Notes under the pieces: generated by a model | The model's input: only the letters and a program-made list of their open reading frames with translations | Told to the model about the DNA's origin: nothing | Databases searched by the model: none | In this document: positions 37,212-46,285 of the stretch, one piece after another | Position numbering within the stretch: position 1 is the stretch's first letter | Layout of the letters: the number at the start of each line of letters is the position of its first letter | Position numbers and translations under genes: made by a program | Assembly (NCBI RefSeq): GCF_007995245.1 | Contig: NZ_VCBA01000008.1 | Coordinates: 63,940-127,939 of the forward strand | DNA length: 64,000 nt | Source: Tateyamaria sp. syn59 | Lineage (GTDB): Bacteria > Pseudomonadota > Alphaproteobacteria > Rhodobacterales > Rhodobacteraceae | Direction of reading: 5' to 3'

Positions 37212-38081
37212 GTGATCGGAATTATTGGCATTGTAACCATTTTCGTAATGGTGTTCGGCGGTTACTTGGCCGCCGGTGGCAAAATGGGGATCATTCTCAA
37301 GTCCCTGCCTTTCGAGATGACGATGATCATGGGCGCAGCTGTTGGCGCTTTTTTGATCAGCAATTCAATGGCCGAGATCAAGCACACGATGAAGGACCTC
37401 GGTAAGGTCTTCAAAGGCCCCAAATGGGCGCATGAGGACTACAAGGACTTGCTATGTTTGCTGTTTGAGCTGATCCGATTGGCCCGTCAAAATCCGGTCG
37501 CAATTGAAGAACACATCGAAGACCCGGAAAACTCCGAGATTTTTTCGCGCTATTCCAAGATTGTTGCAGACAAAGAGGCGACCGCTCTGATCTGCGACAC
37601 CATGCGTTCTGCATCGATGAACTATGATGATCCCCATCAGGTCGAAGAGGTCCTCGAAAAGCGGATGGAGGCAAATATGCATCACGCCATGCACTCCAGC
37701 CATGCTTTGCAAACCGTTGCAGATGGTCTGCCGGCGCTTGGTATTGTCGCTGCGGTCTTGGGCGTGATTAAGACCATGGCATCCATTGATCAACCGCCGG
37801 AAGTCCTCGGCAAGCTGATTGGCGGCGCGCTGGTCGGGACGTTCTTGGGCGTCTTTTTGGCTTACGGGCTCGTCGGTCCATTTGCGGCCAAGGTGAAAGC
37901 CGTCGTGGAGCAAGACGCCCACTTCTACCAACTCATCCGCGAAGTCCTCGTGGCTAACCTGCACAACCATGCAACGAACATTTGTATCGAAGTTGGCCGT
38001 CAAAACACGCCGTCACATTGCCGCCCCTCGTTTTCGGATTTGGAGGAAGCACTGAAGTCGGTAAAGCAAAACGCAGCATGA
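37212..38081 (+). CDS. motA: Flagellar stator protein MotA
   Basis: A 289-residue membrane protein with four helices (about 2-20, 32-50, 170-190 and 203-223). 'ALGIVAAVLGVIKTMASID' and 'GTFLGVFLAYGLVGPFA' are the conserved MotA helices 3 and 4 with the Pro in 'GP'. The GTG start at 37212 has GAGGGA eight bases upstream. It forms the proton channel ring with MotB. The stop overlaps the next gene (ATGA). motB is 10 kb away. Confidence 0.95.
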   Translation: MIGIIGIVTIFVMVFGGYLAAGGKMGIILKSLPFEMTMIMGAAVGAFLISNSMAEIKHTMKDLGKVFKGPKWAHEDYKDLLCLLFELIRLARQNPVAIEEHIEDPENSEIFSRYSKIVADKEATALICDTMRSASMNYDDPHQVEEVLEKRMEANMHHAMHSSHALQTVADGLPALGIVAAVLGVIKTMASIDQPPEVLGKLIGGALVGTFLGVFLAYGLVGPFAAKVKAVVEQDAHFYQLIREVLVANLHNHATNICIEVGRQNTPSHCRPSFSDLEEALKSVKQNAA

Positions 38082-40384
38082 CCCGCGCTTTAGGTCTTTG
38101 TAGTCTTTGGTTTGCGTCGTGCGTCGCAGCAGTTGCTGCTGAAGTGCCTGTGCGGTCGGGCGCGCATGAGCGGTTCTCCCGAATTGTATTGGATGTCGCA
38201 CAGGGCACGGAATGGTCCTTTAAACAAAATGAGGCGGGCGCAGTTGTTAGTCTGACCGACCATACCGAAGGATTTGACATATCGCGCATTTTCGAGCGGA
38301 TTGATCGCCGTCACATCGAAGGCGTCACCGCATCCGAAAGCGCGCTGTCGCTTGTATTCAACTGCGACTGTGCGGCCGAAGTCTACACCGCCGGTGACCG
38401 CATGATAGTCGTCGACATTGCTAAAACCACGACGCCCGTCACCGACGATGAGGAACCGGGAGATTCTTCGCCACTAAACTTCACCGGCTCCACACAACTA
38501 CAATTCCCGAGCTTCCGCGAACAGGCGAATGTCCTTGTCGACACGCCGGAAGTAACCAAAAGCGCAGAACAGCGAAACTCCGTTTTCACGCCCACTCCCG
38601 TGACACCGCCGCTTGCAACACGGCCCGATCAGGCGCAAGGTGACCCAACATCTCTACGCCAAGCCCGGGAAAAGCTTGCTGAAAGGATCGGGCAAGCGGC
38701 GACAACGGGTGTACTCAATCCAAGCCGAGAACTTCCCACCCGTTTCGACCGGCAAGTGCGTCCACAAATCGACGTCAGAATTTTTGACTCCTCGGCACCG
38801 GACAACAATTCACTAGTCCGCCAGCCCCCCGCCGGTGGCAATTTAAGAGTCACATCAAGCACTGATGTTCCCAGCCAGGTGGGGCGTCAACTTCAGGCCT
38901 CAACCACCTCTGGCGTAAGGTGTATTGAACCGTCGGTTGTGCAGATACAGGAATGGGGCGCAGACACAAATTTTGCAAAGCGCACATCTGCACTTCGCCG
39001 CAACCTATATTCAGAATTCGACCGTTTGAACGCTAATGTCGCAATAGACTTAGTTCAGCTCTATTTGCATTACGGCTTTGGAGCAGAAGCAATTCAGATA
39101 CTCAAAATGGATGCAGATTTGCAGTCCTCGAATCCAGCCTTGATGGATATCGCGCTTATTATGGAATATGGTGGCGCACGAACCGATGGCTACCTTTCTA
39201 ACTTTATGGACTGCGACTCTGACGTTGCTCTTTGGGCGATTTTGTCGAAAAAGGATTTGAACGCCTCTGAGCGCGTTGATGCCAAAGCTGCCATTCGAAC
39301 CTTGAGCAGTCTGCCTCCTCATTTGCGTGAGCACATAGCACCAGCGCTCAGCAAAAAACTTCTCGCATATGGAGATGAAGCTGGAGCAGCAGCAGCTCTA
39401 AGGGGGCTGGAGCGTACCGCGCAACCTCTCCCGCCGGCTGCTGAACTCGCCAAAGCCGACATAGAGTTGAGCATGGGGGACGTCGTCTCGGCTCAAAATA
39501 GGTTGCAAACTGTGGTTGCATCCAATGATGAACAATCCGCCGAGGCGCTCGTTCGCTATGTCGATACACATTTTGACACCGGCGTTGATATTGACGAAGA
39601 TATTGCAACACTTGTCGAAGCTTATGCGATTGAGTTCCGGAATGATCCGCTCGGCGACGAATTACGCAGTACACACGTGCTTGCGTTGGCCAAATCCGGA
39701 CAATTTGATGCTGCCTTTTCCGCTCTGGACCGAATCCGCTCCAGCAAGATGAAAGACACCACAGATCAATTGCGCTCGTCTGTACTTGAAGTACTTTCGC
39801 GCGATGCCGATGATGCGACGTTTGTTCGACACACATTCACGAGTATTTCTGATCTCTCGATGAACATTTCGCAAAGTGCTGCGCTTTTGGTTGTTGCGAG
39901 ACTAGTTGAACTCGGTTTCTTCATTGAAGCTGAACAGCTGCTTTTTGTACAAAGCGACCTCCCACAAACCCGTCAGAACAGGACCATGCGGGCGGAGGTC
40001 TCGCTTGGGTTGTCCAGACCACTTGAGGCGCTGTCTTTCCTGCGCGGGTTAGACGGGGAACAGGCTGCGCGGCTGCGCGCAGAAGCTCACATGTTGATCG
40101 GAGATCACGACCTTGCCCATGAGATACTAACCGATCTCGGCGCTGAAACAGACAGCGTGCAAGCGGCTTGGCTGTCAGACGACTGGCAAAAACTGCTGGA
40201 ACCGGATGTTCCAGTCTTGGGGCCAACACTGCAAATCGCCGCCTCACAAATGGACACCTCAGCTGACCTTGATGGCATGCTCGGACGGATAGAAAACGCA
40301 CTGGAAGACAGCGCCGATGCGCGCGAGGTCATCGAACAACTGATCACAGCAAATACAGACAGCGTTTTACCGTCCGAAAACTGA
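38078..40384 (+). CDS. Large exported protein coupled to motA: AMIN-like N-terminus plus helical repeats
   Basis: A 768-residue protein of unknown function. A signal peptide (about 1-21) is followed by an AMIN-like beta domain (about 24-117) with 'RIVLDVAQGTEWSF' and a Cys-x-Cys pair at about 96-98, a disordered Pro/Thr/Gln-rich linker (about 118-300), and a long alpha-helical region (about 315-768) that looks like TPR or other helical repeats ('YLHYGFGAEAIQILKMD', 'LALAKSGQFDAAFSALDRI'). The start is translationally coupled to the motA stop (ATGA). AMIN domains often bind peptidoglycan or place proteins in the envelope. A periplasmic stator factor, comparable in role to rhizobial MotC, is the most likely job, but this is inference. 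Confidence 0.8.
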   Translation: MTRALGLCSLWFASCVAAVAAEVPVRSGAHERFSRIVLDVAQGTEWSFKQNEAGAVVSLTDHTEGFDISRIFERIDRRHIEGVTASESALSLVFNCDCAAEVYTAGDRMIVVDIAKTTTPVTDDEEPGDSSPLNFTGSTQLQFPSFREQANVLVDTPEVTKSAEQRNSVFTPTPVTPPLATRPDQAQGDPTSLRQAREKLAERIGQAATTGVLNPSRELPTRFDRQVRPQIDVRIFDSSAPDNNSLVRQPPAGGNLRVTSSTDVPSQVGRQLQASTTSGVRCIEPSVVQIQEWGADTNFAKRTSALRRNLYSEFDRLNANVAIDLVQLYLHYGFGAEAIQILKMDADLQSSNPALMDIALIMEYGGARTDGYLSNFMDCDSDVALWAILSKKDLNASERVDAKAAIRTLSSLPPHLREHIAPALSKKLLAYGDEAGAAAALRGLERTAQPLPPAAELAKADIELSMGDVVSAQNRLQTVVASNDEQSAEALVRYVDTHFDTGVDIDEDIATLVEAYAIEFRNDPLGDELRSTHVLALAKSGQFDAAFSALDRIRSSKMKDTTDQLRSSVLEVLSRDADDATFVRHTFTSISDLSMNISQSAALLVVARLVELGFFIEAEQLLFVQSDLPQTRQNRTMRAEVSLGLSRPLEALSFLRGLDGEQAARLRAEAHMLIGDHDLAHEILTDLGAETDSVQAAWLSDDWQKLLEPDVPVLGPTLQIAASQMDTSADLDGMLGRIENALEDSADAREVIEQLITANTDSVLPSEN

Positions 40385-40468
40385 CGATGCGCCAAGACTT
40401 GGTTACCAAATGTAAACGCGCCTGGGCATAGCTTGCCGTTGTCACAGAAGTGATGAGGACAACCGGCT

Positions 40469-40696
40469 ATGCGAATACTCCCGATCTTCGTGACCACGAT
40501 GAAGTGGTTGCAACGCCTTCTAATTGCGCCCAGTCCATCACCTGCACACCACAACATGATTGTTGTTTGCGTTCGGTGGCAGTCAAGCAAAACGCCATCA
40601 AGCGGTGGACCGGAGCAGTATTCCCGTCCGGTCAATCGTTCCAGCCCGGTGTTTCGGATTAATCGCGGCGACATGCATTGCGGGTTCAACATATGA
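40469..40696 (+). CDS. Possible small protein upstream of flhA
   Basis: An ORF of 75 residues with GAGGA nine bases before the ATG, whose stop overlaps the flhA start as ATGA, like most gene junctions here. The first 20 residues are hydrophobic/basic; the rest is polar and shows no known domain. It fills the only sizeable gap (40385-40692) in the right half of the locus. Residue composition is not clearly protein-like, so it could instead be leader sequence of flhA. Confidence 0.3.
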   Translation: MRILPIFVTTMKWLQRLLIAPSPSPAHHNMIVVCVRWQSSKTPSSGGPEQYSRPVNRSSPVFRINRGDMHCGFNI

Positions 40697-42774
40697 CACT
40701 GACCAAGTCAGCCCTTTTCAGCCCTACTGTCCTGTTGGCAATCGCGCTTATGGCGATCATCGTGATGATGATCTTGCCAATGCCGTCCTGGGTGCTCGAT
40801 ATCGGGCTCGCCGCCTCATTTGCCCTGGCGATTCTGATATTCACCATCACCCTGTTTATCGAGCGCCCCCTCGATTTTTCGGCATTTCCAACAATCCTTC
40901 TTGCGTCGTTGATGCTGCGGCTTTCCTTGAACGTATCTTCGACCAAGCTGATTATCGGGCAGGGTCACACCGGGACTGGCGCAGCCGGGGATGTGATCGA
41001 AGGCTTTGCACAATTCATTATGGGAGGCAGTGTCTTCCTCGGATTGGTTGTCTTTTGTGTGCTCTTGATTGTGAACTTTATGGTCATCACCAAGGGTGCC
41101 ACACGCATGGCCGAGGTCGGTGCGCGGTTCGCGTTGGACGGCATGCCAGGAAAGCAACTGGCCATCGACAGCGACATGTCTGCCGGTGCAATCGACCACA
41201 ACGAGGCCAAAGCGCGGCGCGAATTGGAACAGGCCGAAACGACCTTCTTCGGTTCGCTCGATGGCGCGTCAAAATTCGTCAAAGGGGACGCGATCGCCGG
41301 GTTATTGATCACGCTCCTCAATCTGGTTGCTGGGCTGGTGATGGGCGTTGCGATCCACGGAATGGCCTTGGGCAACGCGTTTGAGACGTACGCGATTCTG
41401 ACAGTCGGAGACGGGTTGGTCTCGCAAATTCCCGCTGTCGTCATATCAATTGCGTCCGCTTTACTACTTGCCCGCGGTGGTGCCCAAGGTGCAACCGATC
41501 TGGCCGTTTTTGGACAGCTTGGGCGGCACCCGGCGGCGCTTGCAACCGTTGCCGTTTTGATGGCGCTCCTAGGCCTCGTTCCCGGCCTGCCGGTGATGCC
41601 GTTTATGGCAGGCGCGATCGGCCTCGGGATTGCCGCATATGCCGTTAACAAAAGAGCGGGTAGCAATGAAACGGCACAAATTGACCTTGATGACATAACC
41701 GAGGCCGCGCCGGAAAAATCACTGGGCGATGTGCTCGAACTTGATGACATTCATGTTGAATTCGCGCCGGATCTCGTCACCATGGTACTGGACCCGGGTA
41801 CGGGCCTCGACGCGCGTATTGCGAATATGCGGGTCCATGTGGCAACGGTCTTTGGCGTCATTCTCCCCGAGATCAGGCTGACGGATAATGCCAGTCTGCC
41901 CACCGGCGGCTATCTCTTGCGGGTTCAAGGTGTCGAGCAGGCACGCGGAACCATTCGGCCCAATGATATCCTCGCCCTCGCGCCTGACACGGTCGATAAC
42001 CTGCCTGGCGGAGAAGACACGACCGAACCGGTCTATGGTGCTCCGGCACGCTGGATTGCCACGCAAGATCAGGAAATGGCAGCGCTGGCCGGCGTTACCT
42101 TGGTCACTCCGACGGAAATATTGGCAACTCACCTTCTGGAAGTTGTGAAACGCAACTTCAGTCGGCTCCTGACGCTCAAGTCGTTACGGCGCCTGCTCGA
42201 GGAAATGAAATCCGTGTCGGATCCGGTCAGAGCAGAGGCCAATCGCAAGATGCTCGACGCGCTTATTCCGGACAAAGTCCCGATGGATGTGCTCCATTCG
42301 GTCCTACGACTGCTGTTGGAAGAACAGGTGTCGATCCGAAATCTCCCGCTCATCCTTGAAGCCGTTTCCGAAGCGCGCGCCGTGAATGCGCAACCCGAGG
42401 CAATTTGCGAACATGTTCGCCAGCGCCTTGGGTTTCAGATCATTTCCGGCATCAGGCGTGAGGACGGAACACTTCCACTCATTCAACTCGCTCCTGAGTG
42501 GGAAGACACGTTTGCAAGCTATCAAGTCGATGCGGATCGCGGTCTCGACATTGCGCTGCCCCCAGACCTGTTCAATCGACTGGCGGACAACGTGTCGGAA
42601 AAGCTCCAGGATGCGAGCGGTCAGGGTATTTTTCCCGCCGTGGTGACCAACACACGCCGACGCCGCTTTCTGAAAACCATGATGCGGGCCAAAGGCCTGA
42701 ACAACCCTGTTCTTTCCTTTGAAGAGATTGGGGTAGACGCCCGTCCGTCTTTGGTCGGTGTCGTGGCCGCATGA
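40693..42774 (+). CDS. flhA: Flagellar export gate protein FlhA
   Basis: A 693-residue protein: eight membrane helices in the first 320 residues and a large cytoplasmic domain that receives substrates and chaperones. The FHIPEP-type region is recognised by 'LDFSAFPTILLASLMLRLSLNVSSTKLI' and 'DGMPGKQLAIDSDMSAG'. The ATG at 40693 is preferred to the in-frame TTG 15 bases earlier. First of the coupled set flhA-fliR-flhB. Confidence 0.96.
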   Translation: MTLTKSALFSPTVLLAIALMAIIVMMILPMPSWVLDIGLAASFALAILIFTITLFIERPLDFSAFPTILLASLMLRLSLNVSSTKLIIGQGHTGTGAAGDVIEGFAQFIMGGSVFLGLVVFCVLLIVNFMVITKGATRMAEVGARFALDGMPGKQLAIDSDMSAGAIDHNEAKARRELEQAETTFFGSLDGASKFVKGDAIAGLLITLLNLVAGLVMGVAIHGMALGNAFETYAILTVGDGLVSQIPAVVISIASALLLARGGAQGATDLAVFGQLGRHPAALATVAVLMALLGLVPGLPVMPFMAGAIGLGIAAYAVNKRAGSNETAQIDLDDITEAAPEKSLGDVLELDDIHVEFAPDLVTMVLDPGTGLDARIANMRVHVATVFGVILPEIRLTDNASLPTGGYLLRVQGVEQARGTIRPNDILALAPDTVDNLPGGEDTTEPVYGAPARWIATQDQEMAALAGVTLVTPTEILATHLLEVVKRNFSRLLTLKSLRRLLEEMKSVSDPVRAEANRKMLDALIPDKVPMDVLHSVLRLLLEEQVSIRNLPLILEAVSEARAVNAQPEAICEHVRQRLGFQIISGIRREDGTLPLIQLAPEWEDTFASYQVDADRGLDIALPPDLFNRLADNVSEKLQDASGQGIFPAVVTNTRRRRFLKTMMRAKGLNNPVLSFEEIGVDARPSLVGVVAA

Positions 42775-43541
42775 ACGCTGCTGCCGAACTGATTGAAGTT
42801 TTGCAGTCTCAGCTATGGTTGGGTTTCGTGGTTTTCCTGCGTGTCGGCGCAACGGTCGCTCTCCTTCCCGGCTTCGGAGAGCAGTCTGTGCCGATGCGGA
42901 TCAAACTGGTGATTGCGCTGGCATTCACCTTGATTGTCGCACCAGCGATCGCGGTCGACTTGCCAGAGTTTTCGATGGACGCGCTCGCCGTTCTGTCATT
43001 CACCGAAACCCTGGCTGGCATTTTGCTTGGCCTTGGAATTCGCCTGTTCATACTCGCGTTGCAAACAGCTGGCGCGATTGCCGCGCAGTCCACGTCTTTG
43101 TCACAGATTTTGGGCGGTGCCGGGATCGAACCGTTGCCTGCCATGGGCTACGTGCTCACCGTCGGTGCAATCGCCCTCGCCGTTATGGCAGGACTGCACG
43201 TGAAGGCGGCCGAATTGCTGATCCACTCGTATGTGTTGCTCCCCATGGGTTTGTTCGCCGCAGGTCGCGACGTTGCCGATTGGGGCCTTGGTCAGATCGC
43301 ATATGCGTTTGAACTTGCCTTCCTTTTGTCTGCACCGTTTTTGCTGATGTCGGTTCTGTACAACCTCGCACTCGGCGTCATCAACAAGGCGATGCCGCAG
43401 CTGATGGTGGCGTTCGTGGGCGCGCCGGTCATCACCTTGGGCGGTCTGTTTCTTTTGTTCCTGGCGGCCCCGGTGATGCTCTCTGTCTGGTTGTCGGCGC
43501 TCGACCAGTTCATGGCCGCGCCTTTCGAGGCACCAAGATGA
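42771..43541 (+). CDS. fliR: Flagellar export gate protein FliR
   Basis: A 256-residue membrane protein with about six helices and 'FLRVGATVALLPGFGEQSVPMRIKL' near the N-terminus, typical of FliR. It completes the FliP-FliQ-FliR gate. ATGA overlaps link it to flhA before and flhB after. Confidence 0.95.
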   Translation: MNAAAELIEVLQSQLWLGFVVFLRVGATVALLPGFGEQSVPMRIKLVIALAFTLIVAPAIAVDLPEFSMDALAVLSFTETLAGILLGLGIRLFILALQTAGAIAAQSTSLSQILGGAGIEPLPAMGYVLTVGAIALAVMAGLHVKAAELLIHSYVLLPMGLFAAGRDVADWGLGQIAYAFELAFLLSAPFLLMSVLYNLALGVINKAMPQLMVAFVGAPVITLGGLFLLFLAAPVMLSVWLSALDQFMAAPFEAPR

Positions 43542-44623
43542 GCGGGCAAGATGAAGACACCGACAAGTCATTTGATCCAACGCCGCACAAGCTGCAGGAA
43601 GCGCGCAAGAAAGGCGAAATAGCAAAATCTGCGGATCTGCACACAGCCTCCGCTTATGCCGGCTTGACGCTGGCCCTTGTCGCGATTGGAACGTTCAGCC
43701 TGACGTCATTCGGCACGGCGATGCAGGTATTGCTGGACCAGGCCTTGCCGCTTGCTGACGATCTGTTCGCTGGCGATCCCGCTGCGGCGATGGGCGCAAT
43801 CCTTTGGTCCGCATCTGTCGCTGTTGCACCCATCTTTCTCGTTCCGGCGGTCGCCGTAATGTGTGCGGTGCTGGCGCAACGCGCCTTTGTCGTGGCTCCA
43901 AGCAAGGTCGCACCAAAGCTCTCCAGAATTTCACTGATACAAAACGCAAAACAAAAGTTCGGTCGCGGCGGATTTTTTGAGTTTGCCAAAAGCTTCGTCA
44001 AGCTTGTGCTGTACTCGTGCTGCCTGGCGCTTTTTCTCACAGCGCGACTGCCGGAAATGATCAACGTCATGCACGGTTCGCCGGGCCTTGTTGTTTCGCT
44101 TTTGGCAGAACTTGTGATCGCATTCCTATTCGTTGTCGTGTTGATATCTGTTGTACTCGGCGGAATTGACGCCGTCTGGCAGCATCAGGAGCACATTCGC
44201 AAAAACCGCATGTCCCGCAAGGAGATCATGGAAGAAACCAAGAACTCCGAAGGCGATCCGCATCTAAAGCAGGAACGGCGGGCGCGCGGCCAAGCCATCG
44301 CGACACAGAAAATGATGAGCGACGTGCCAACCGCCGATGTCGTTGTCGTCAATCCAACCCATTATGCCGTCGCGCTACAGTGGTCGCGGGCGAGCGGCAC
44401 CGCGCCGGTGTGTGTGGCGAAGGGGGTTGATGAGGTTGCACTGCGTATCCGCAAAATTGCTCAGGAAAACGCAGTTCCAATCCATAGCGATCCACCGACA
44501 GCGCGAACGCTTTATTCAGTTACACAGATTGGCGATGAGATTCTGCCAGAGCAATATGCCGCGGTTGCTGCGGCCATCCGGTTCGCTGATCAGTTGCGCG
44601 AACAAGCCAAGGGTCGCGTTTGA
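43538..44623 (+). CDS. flhB: Flagellar export switch protein FlhB
   Basis: A 361-residue protein with four membrane helices and a cytoplasmic domain containing the self-cleavage site NPTH (Asn272). 'DPTPHKLQEARKKGEIAKS' is the family's N-terminal signature. It switches export from rod/hook to filament substrates together with FliK. The stop overlaps the next gene start (TGATG). Confidence 0.96.
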   Translation: MSGQDEDTDKSFDPTPHKLQEARKKGEIAKSADLHTASAYAGLTLALVAIGTFSLTSFGTAMQVLLDQALPLADDLFAGDPAAAMGAILWSASVAVAPIFLVPAVAVMCAVLAQRAFVVAPSKVAPKLSRISLIQNAKQKFGRGGFFEFAKSFVKLVLYSCCLALFLTARLPEMINVMHGSPGLVVSLLAELVIAFLFVVVLISVVLGGIDAVWQHQEHIRKNRMSRKEIMEETKNSEGDPHLKQERRARGQAIATQKMMSDVPTADVVVVNPTHYAVALQWSRASGTAPVCVAKGVDEVALRIRKIAQENAVPIHSDPPTARTLYSVTQIGDEILPEQYAAVAAAIRFADQLREQAKGRV

Positions 44624-45045
44624 TGCATGAGCTTGGACAATTGAAACAGCTCGCCGATTTGAAGTACCGGCGTAGTGAACAAGCCCTTGCTTCACTGCAG
44701 GATCGTGAAAACACGCTTCGCGCCGAGCTTAAACGCCTTCAGGACCTCACTCGCGACACGCATTGCCAGCATGAATCGGATGCGAGCCTGCGCGCGATCG
44801 GAGGGGACATCATTTGGTTGAAATGGTTGGCTCAGAACCAACGACGGTTAAGCATCGAATTGGCGCAGGTTCTGGCGCAAAAGGAAAATCTGCTGGCATC
44901 CTTCCGAAAGGAAGCCGGCAAAAAGGCTGTCACCGAAGAGCTGATCTCCCAACACGCGGCGCGGACCAAGGCGGAGAACAGGAAAAAGCGTCTGGAACAG
45001 GCAATAGAGATATCGCAGTTGCAGCAATCGCAGCGTGATCAGTAG
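44623..45045 (+). CDS. FliJ-like coiled-coil protein
   Basis: A 140-residue, almost fully helical and charged protein ('RSEQALASLQDRENTLRAEL', 'AKAENRKKRLEQAIEIS'-type heptads). FliJ is a coiled-coil stalk of the FliI ATPase of similar size, but sequence similarity in this group is too low to prove it. The start overlaps the flhB stop by one base. The 3' end overlaps the convergent fliL2 end by 7 bp. Confidence 0.6.
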   Translation: MHELGQLKQLADLKYRRSEQALASLQDRENTLRAELKRLQDLTRDTHCQHESDASLRAIGGDIIWLKWLAQNQRRLSIELAQVLAQKENLLASFRKEAGKKAVTEELISQHAARTKAENRKKRLEQAIEISQLQQSQRDQ

Positions 45046-45521
45046 TCTTGGCGCGCAATCTCAACGATCAAGACGTCGGTGATCTGCTCGCCCATATCCT
45101 TCTGAGCAACCTCGCGCAGCGCACCGCGCAGAACCGCGAGATTGTTGGCGTTGGTGAAAGCACCGTCAAAACCACCGACATTGGCATGATCGAAGAGAAC
45201 CTGCAGAAAAGAGTCCCGCAACTTCGGCTCCTTTGAATAGATCGCATCCTTCTGACCTGCCAGAACTTCAAGACTGAGCGACATCACAACCAATGCCTCG
45301 ACAGAATCTCCACTGACGACAGGAACAACGAACTGATTGTTCATTTTCATGTATTCACGGTCGGAGATGTCAGTGGCATCATCCGATTTTTCGACGGTTT
45401 CAGCCGCCATTTCCGCATCCATTTCGGCGATTGGCTCCGGCTCAGGACGTAGAAAGATACCTGCGCCAACACCGGCGCCTGTACCCACCAGCAAAAAGAT
45501 CAGGGGAAGCAGCTTCTTCAT
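45039..45521 (-). CDS. Second FliL-like protein
   Basis: A 160-residue protein: one N-terminal membrane helix (about 5-25), an acidic linker (about 30-60) and a periplasmic domain whose end ('LRGALREVAQKDMGEQITDVLIVEIARQDY') resembles the FliL C-terminus. AGGAGGG lies seven bases before the ATG. It is the last gene of the flgB-...-flgH operon. It may be a paralogue that acts with the rod or stator; assignment is by similarity of shape more than of sequence. Confidence 0.65.
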   Translation of the reverse strand: MKKLLPLIFLLVGTGAGVGAGIFLRPEPEPIAEMDAEMAAETVEKSDDATDISDREYMKMNNQFVVPVVSGDSVEALVVMSLSLEVLAGQKDAIYSKEPKLRDSFLQVLFDHANVGGFDGAFTNANNLAVLRGALREVAQKDMGEQITDVLIVEIARQDY

Positions 45522-45532
45522 GTCATGCCCTC

Positions 45533-46285
45533 CTAGAAAGGCAGAATTGCATCAAGGACCTGCTGACCAATCCGGGGTTGTTGCACATCGGTAATCTGGC
45601 CGCGACCCCCGTAAGACACACGTGCTTGGGCAATCTTGTCATACGTAATCTCATTTTGCCGCGAAATGTCCGCCGGTCGGACGTAGCCGGAGACCAGCAA
45701 CTCCCGCATCTCGAAATTGACACGCAACTCCTGCGATCCGGAAATCGACAGGATGCCGTTCGGAAGAACATCAATCACCGTGGCCGCAACGCGCAGTGTC
45801 AACTTCTCTTCACGTTTCACCGATCCGTCCCCGCTCGATCCCGAGCTGGATGTAATCGACACCAGGTCTGAAGAGGATGCGCCAGCAGGAAGTTTTTCAT
45901 CCAACCGCTGCGGTAGACCGCCCAGTTGTGGAACTTGCAAGCTTTCCGTGCCGCTCCGGGATCGGTCGGTTTCATTTGAGATTTCTGCGCTTTCATCAAT
46001 TTCAATGACGACGGTCATGATGTCACCGCGCTGCATCGCGCGACGATCGCCCAGCAGCGACGATCGTTGCCCGCTCCACAGCGACGCACTGTCGGTCGGC
46101 CCCGCATCTTCAACCGCAAGGGGCAGCGTCGCGCCGACCATTGCCGAATGTTCTCGCGTCTCAAGCGGGTTCGAAAAACTCGGCGCTTTGCCAAGGTGAT
46201 CGCCGCGACCGCACGCTGCGATCAGGCCCAGCGCCAGAAAAGCCGTCGCTTTAAGAGCGGGAAACTTTGGATTTAAATTGGTCAT
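45533..46285 (-). CDS. flgH: Flagellar L-ring protein FlgH
   Basis: A 250-residue outer-membrane lipoprotein: signal peptide with lipobox 'LIAAC' (Cys25) and FlgH body with 'SLWSGQRSSLLGDRRAMQRGDIMTV' and 'ISGSQELRVNFEMRELLVSGYVRPADIS'. It forms the L ring. It overlaps flgA (ATGA). Confidence 0.96.
   Translation of the reverse strand: MTNLNPKFPALKATAFLALGLIAACGRGDHLGKAPSFSNPLETREHSAMVGATLPLAVEDAGPTDSASLWSGQRSSLLGDRRAMQRGDIMTVVIEIDESAEISNETDRSRSGTESLQVPQLGGLPQRLDEKLPAGASSSDLVSITSSSGSSGDGSVKREEKLTLRVAATVIDVLPNGILSISGSQELRVNFEMRELLVSGYVRPADISRQNEITYDKIAQARVSYGGRGQITDVQQPRIGQQVLDAILPF

Noticed and set aside
40400-40416. Possible regulator box GTTAC-CAAAT-GTAAAC upstream of flhA
   Set aside because: The half-sites do not fit the CtrA spacing and the inverted repeat is imperfect; too weak to list as a site.
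40560-41384. Plus-strand ORF overlapping the flhA 5' part
   Set aside because: Overlaps flhA in another frame; the product is Arg/Cys/His-rich and has no known domain.
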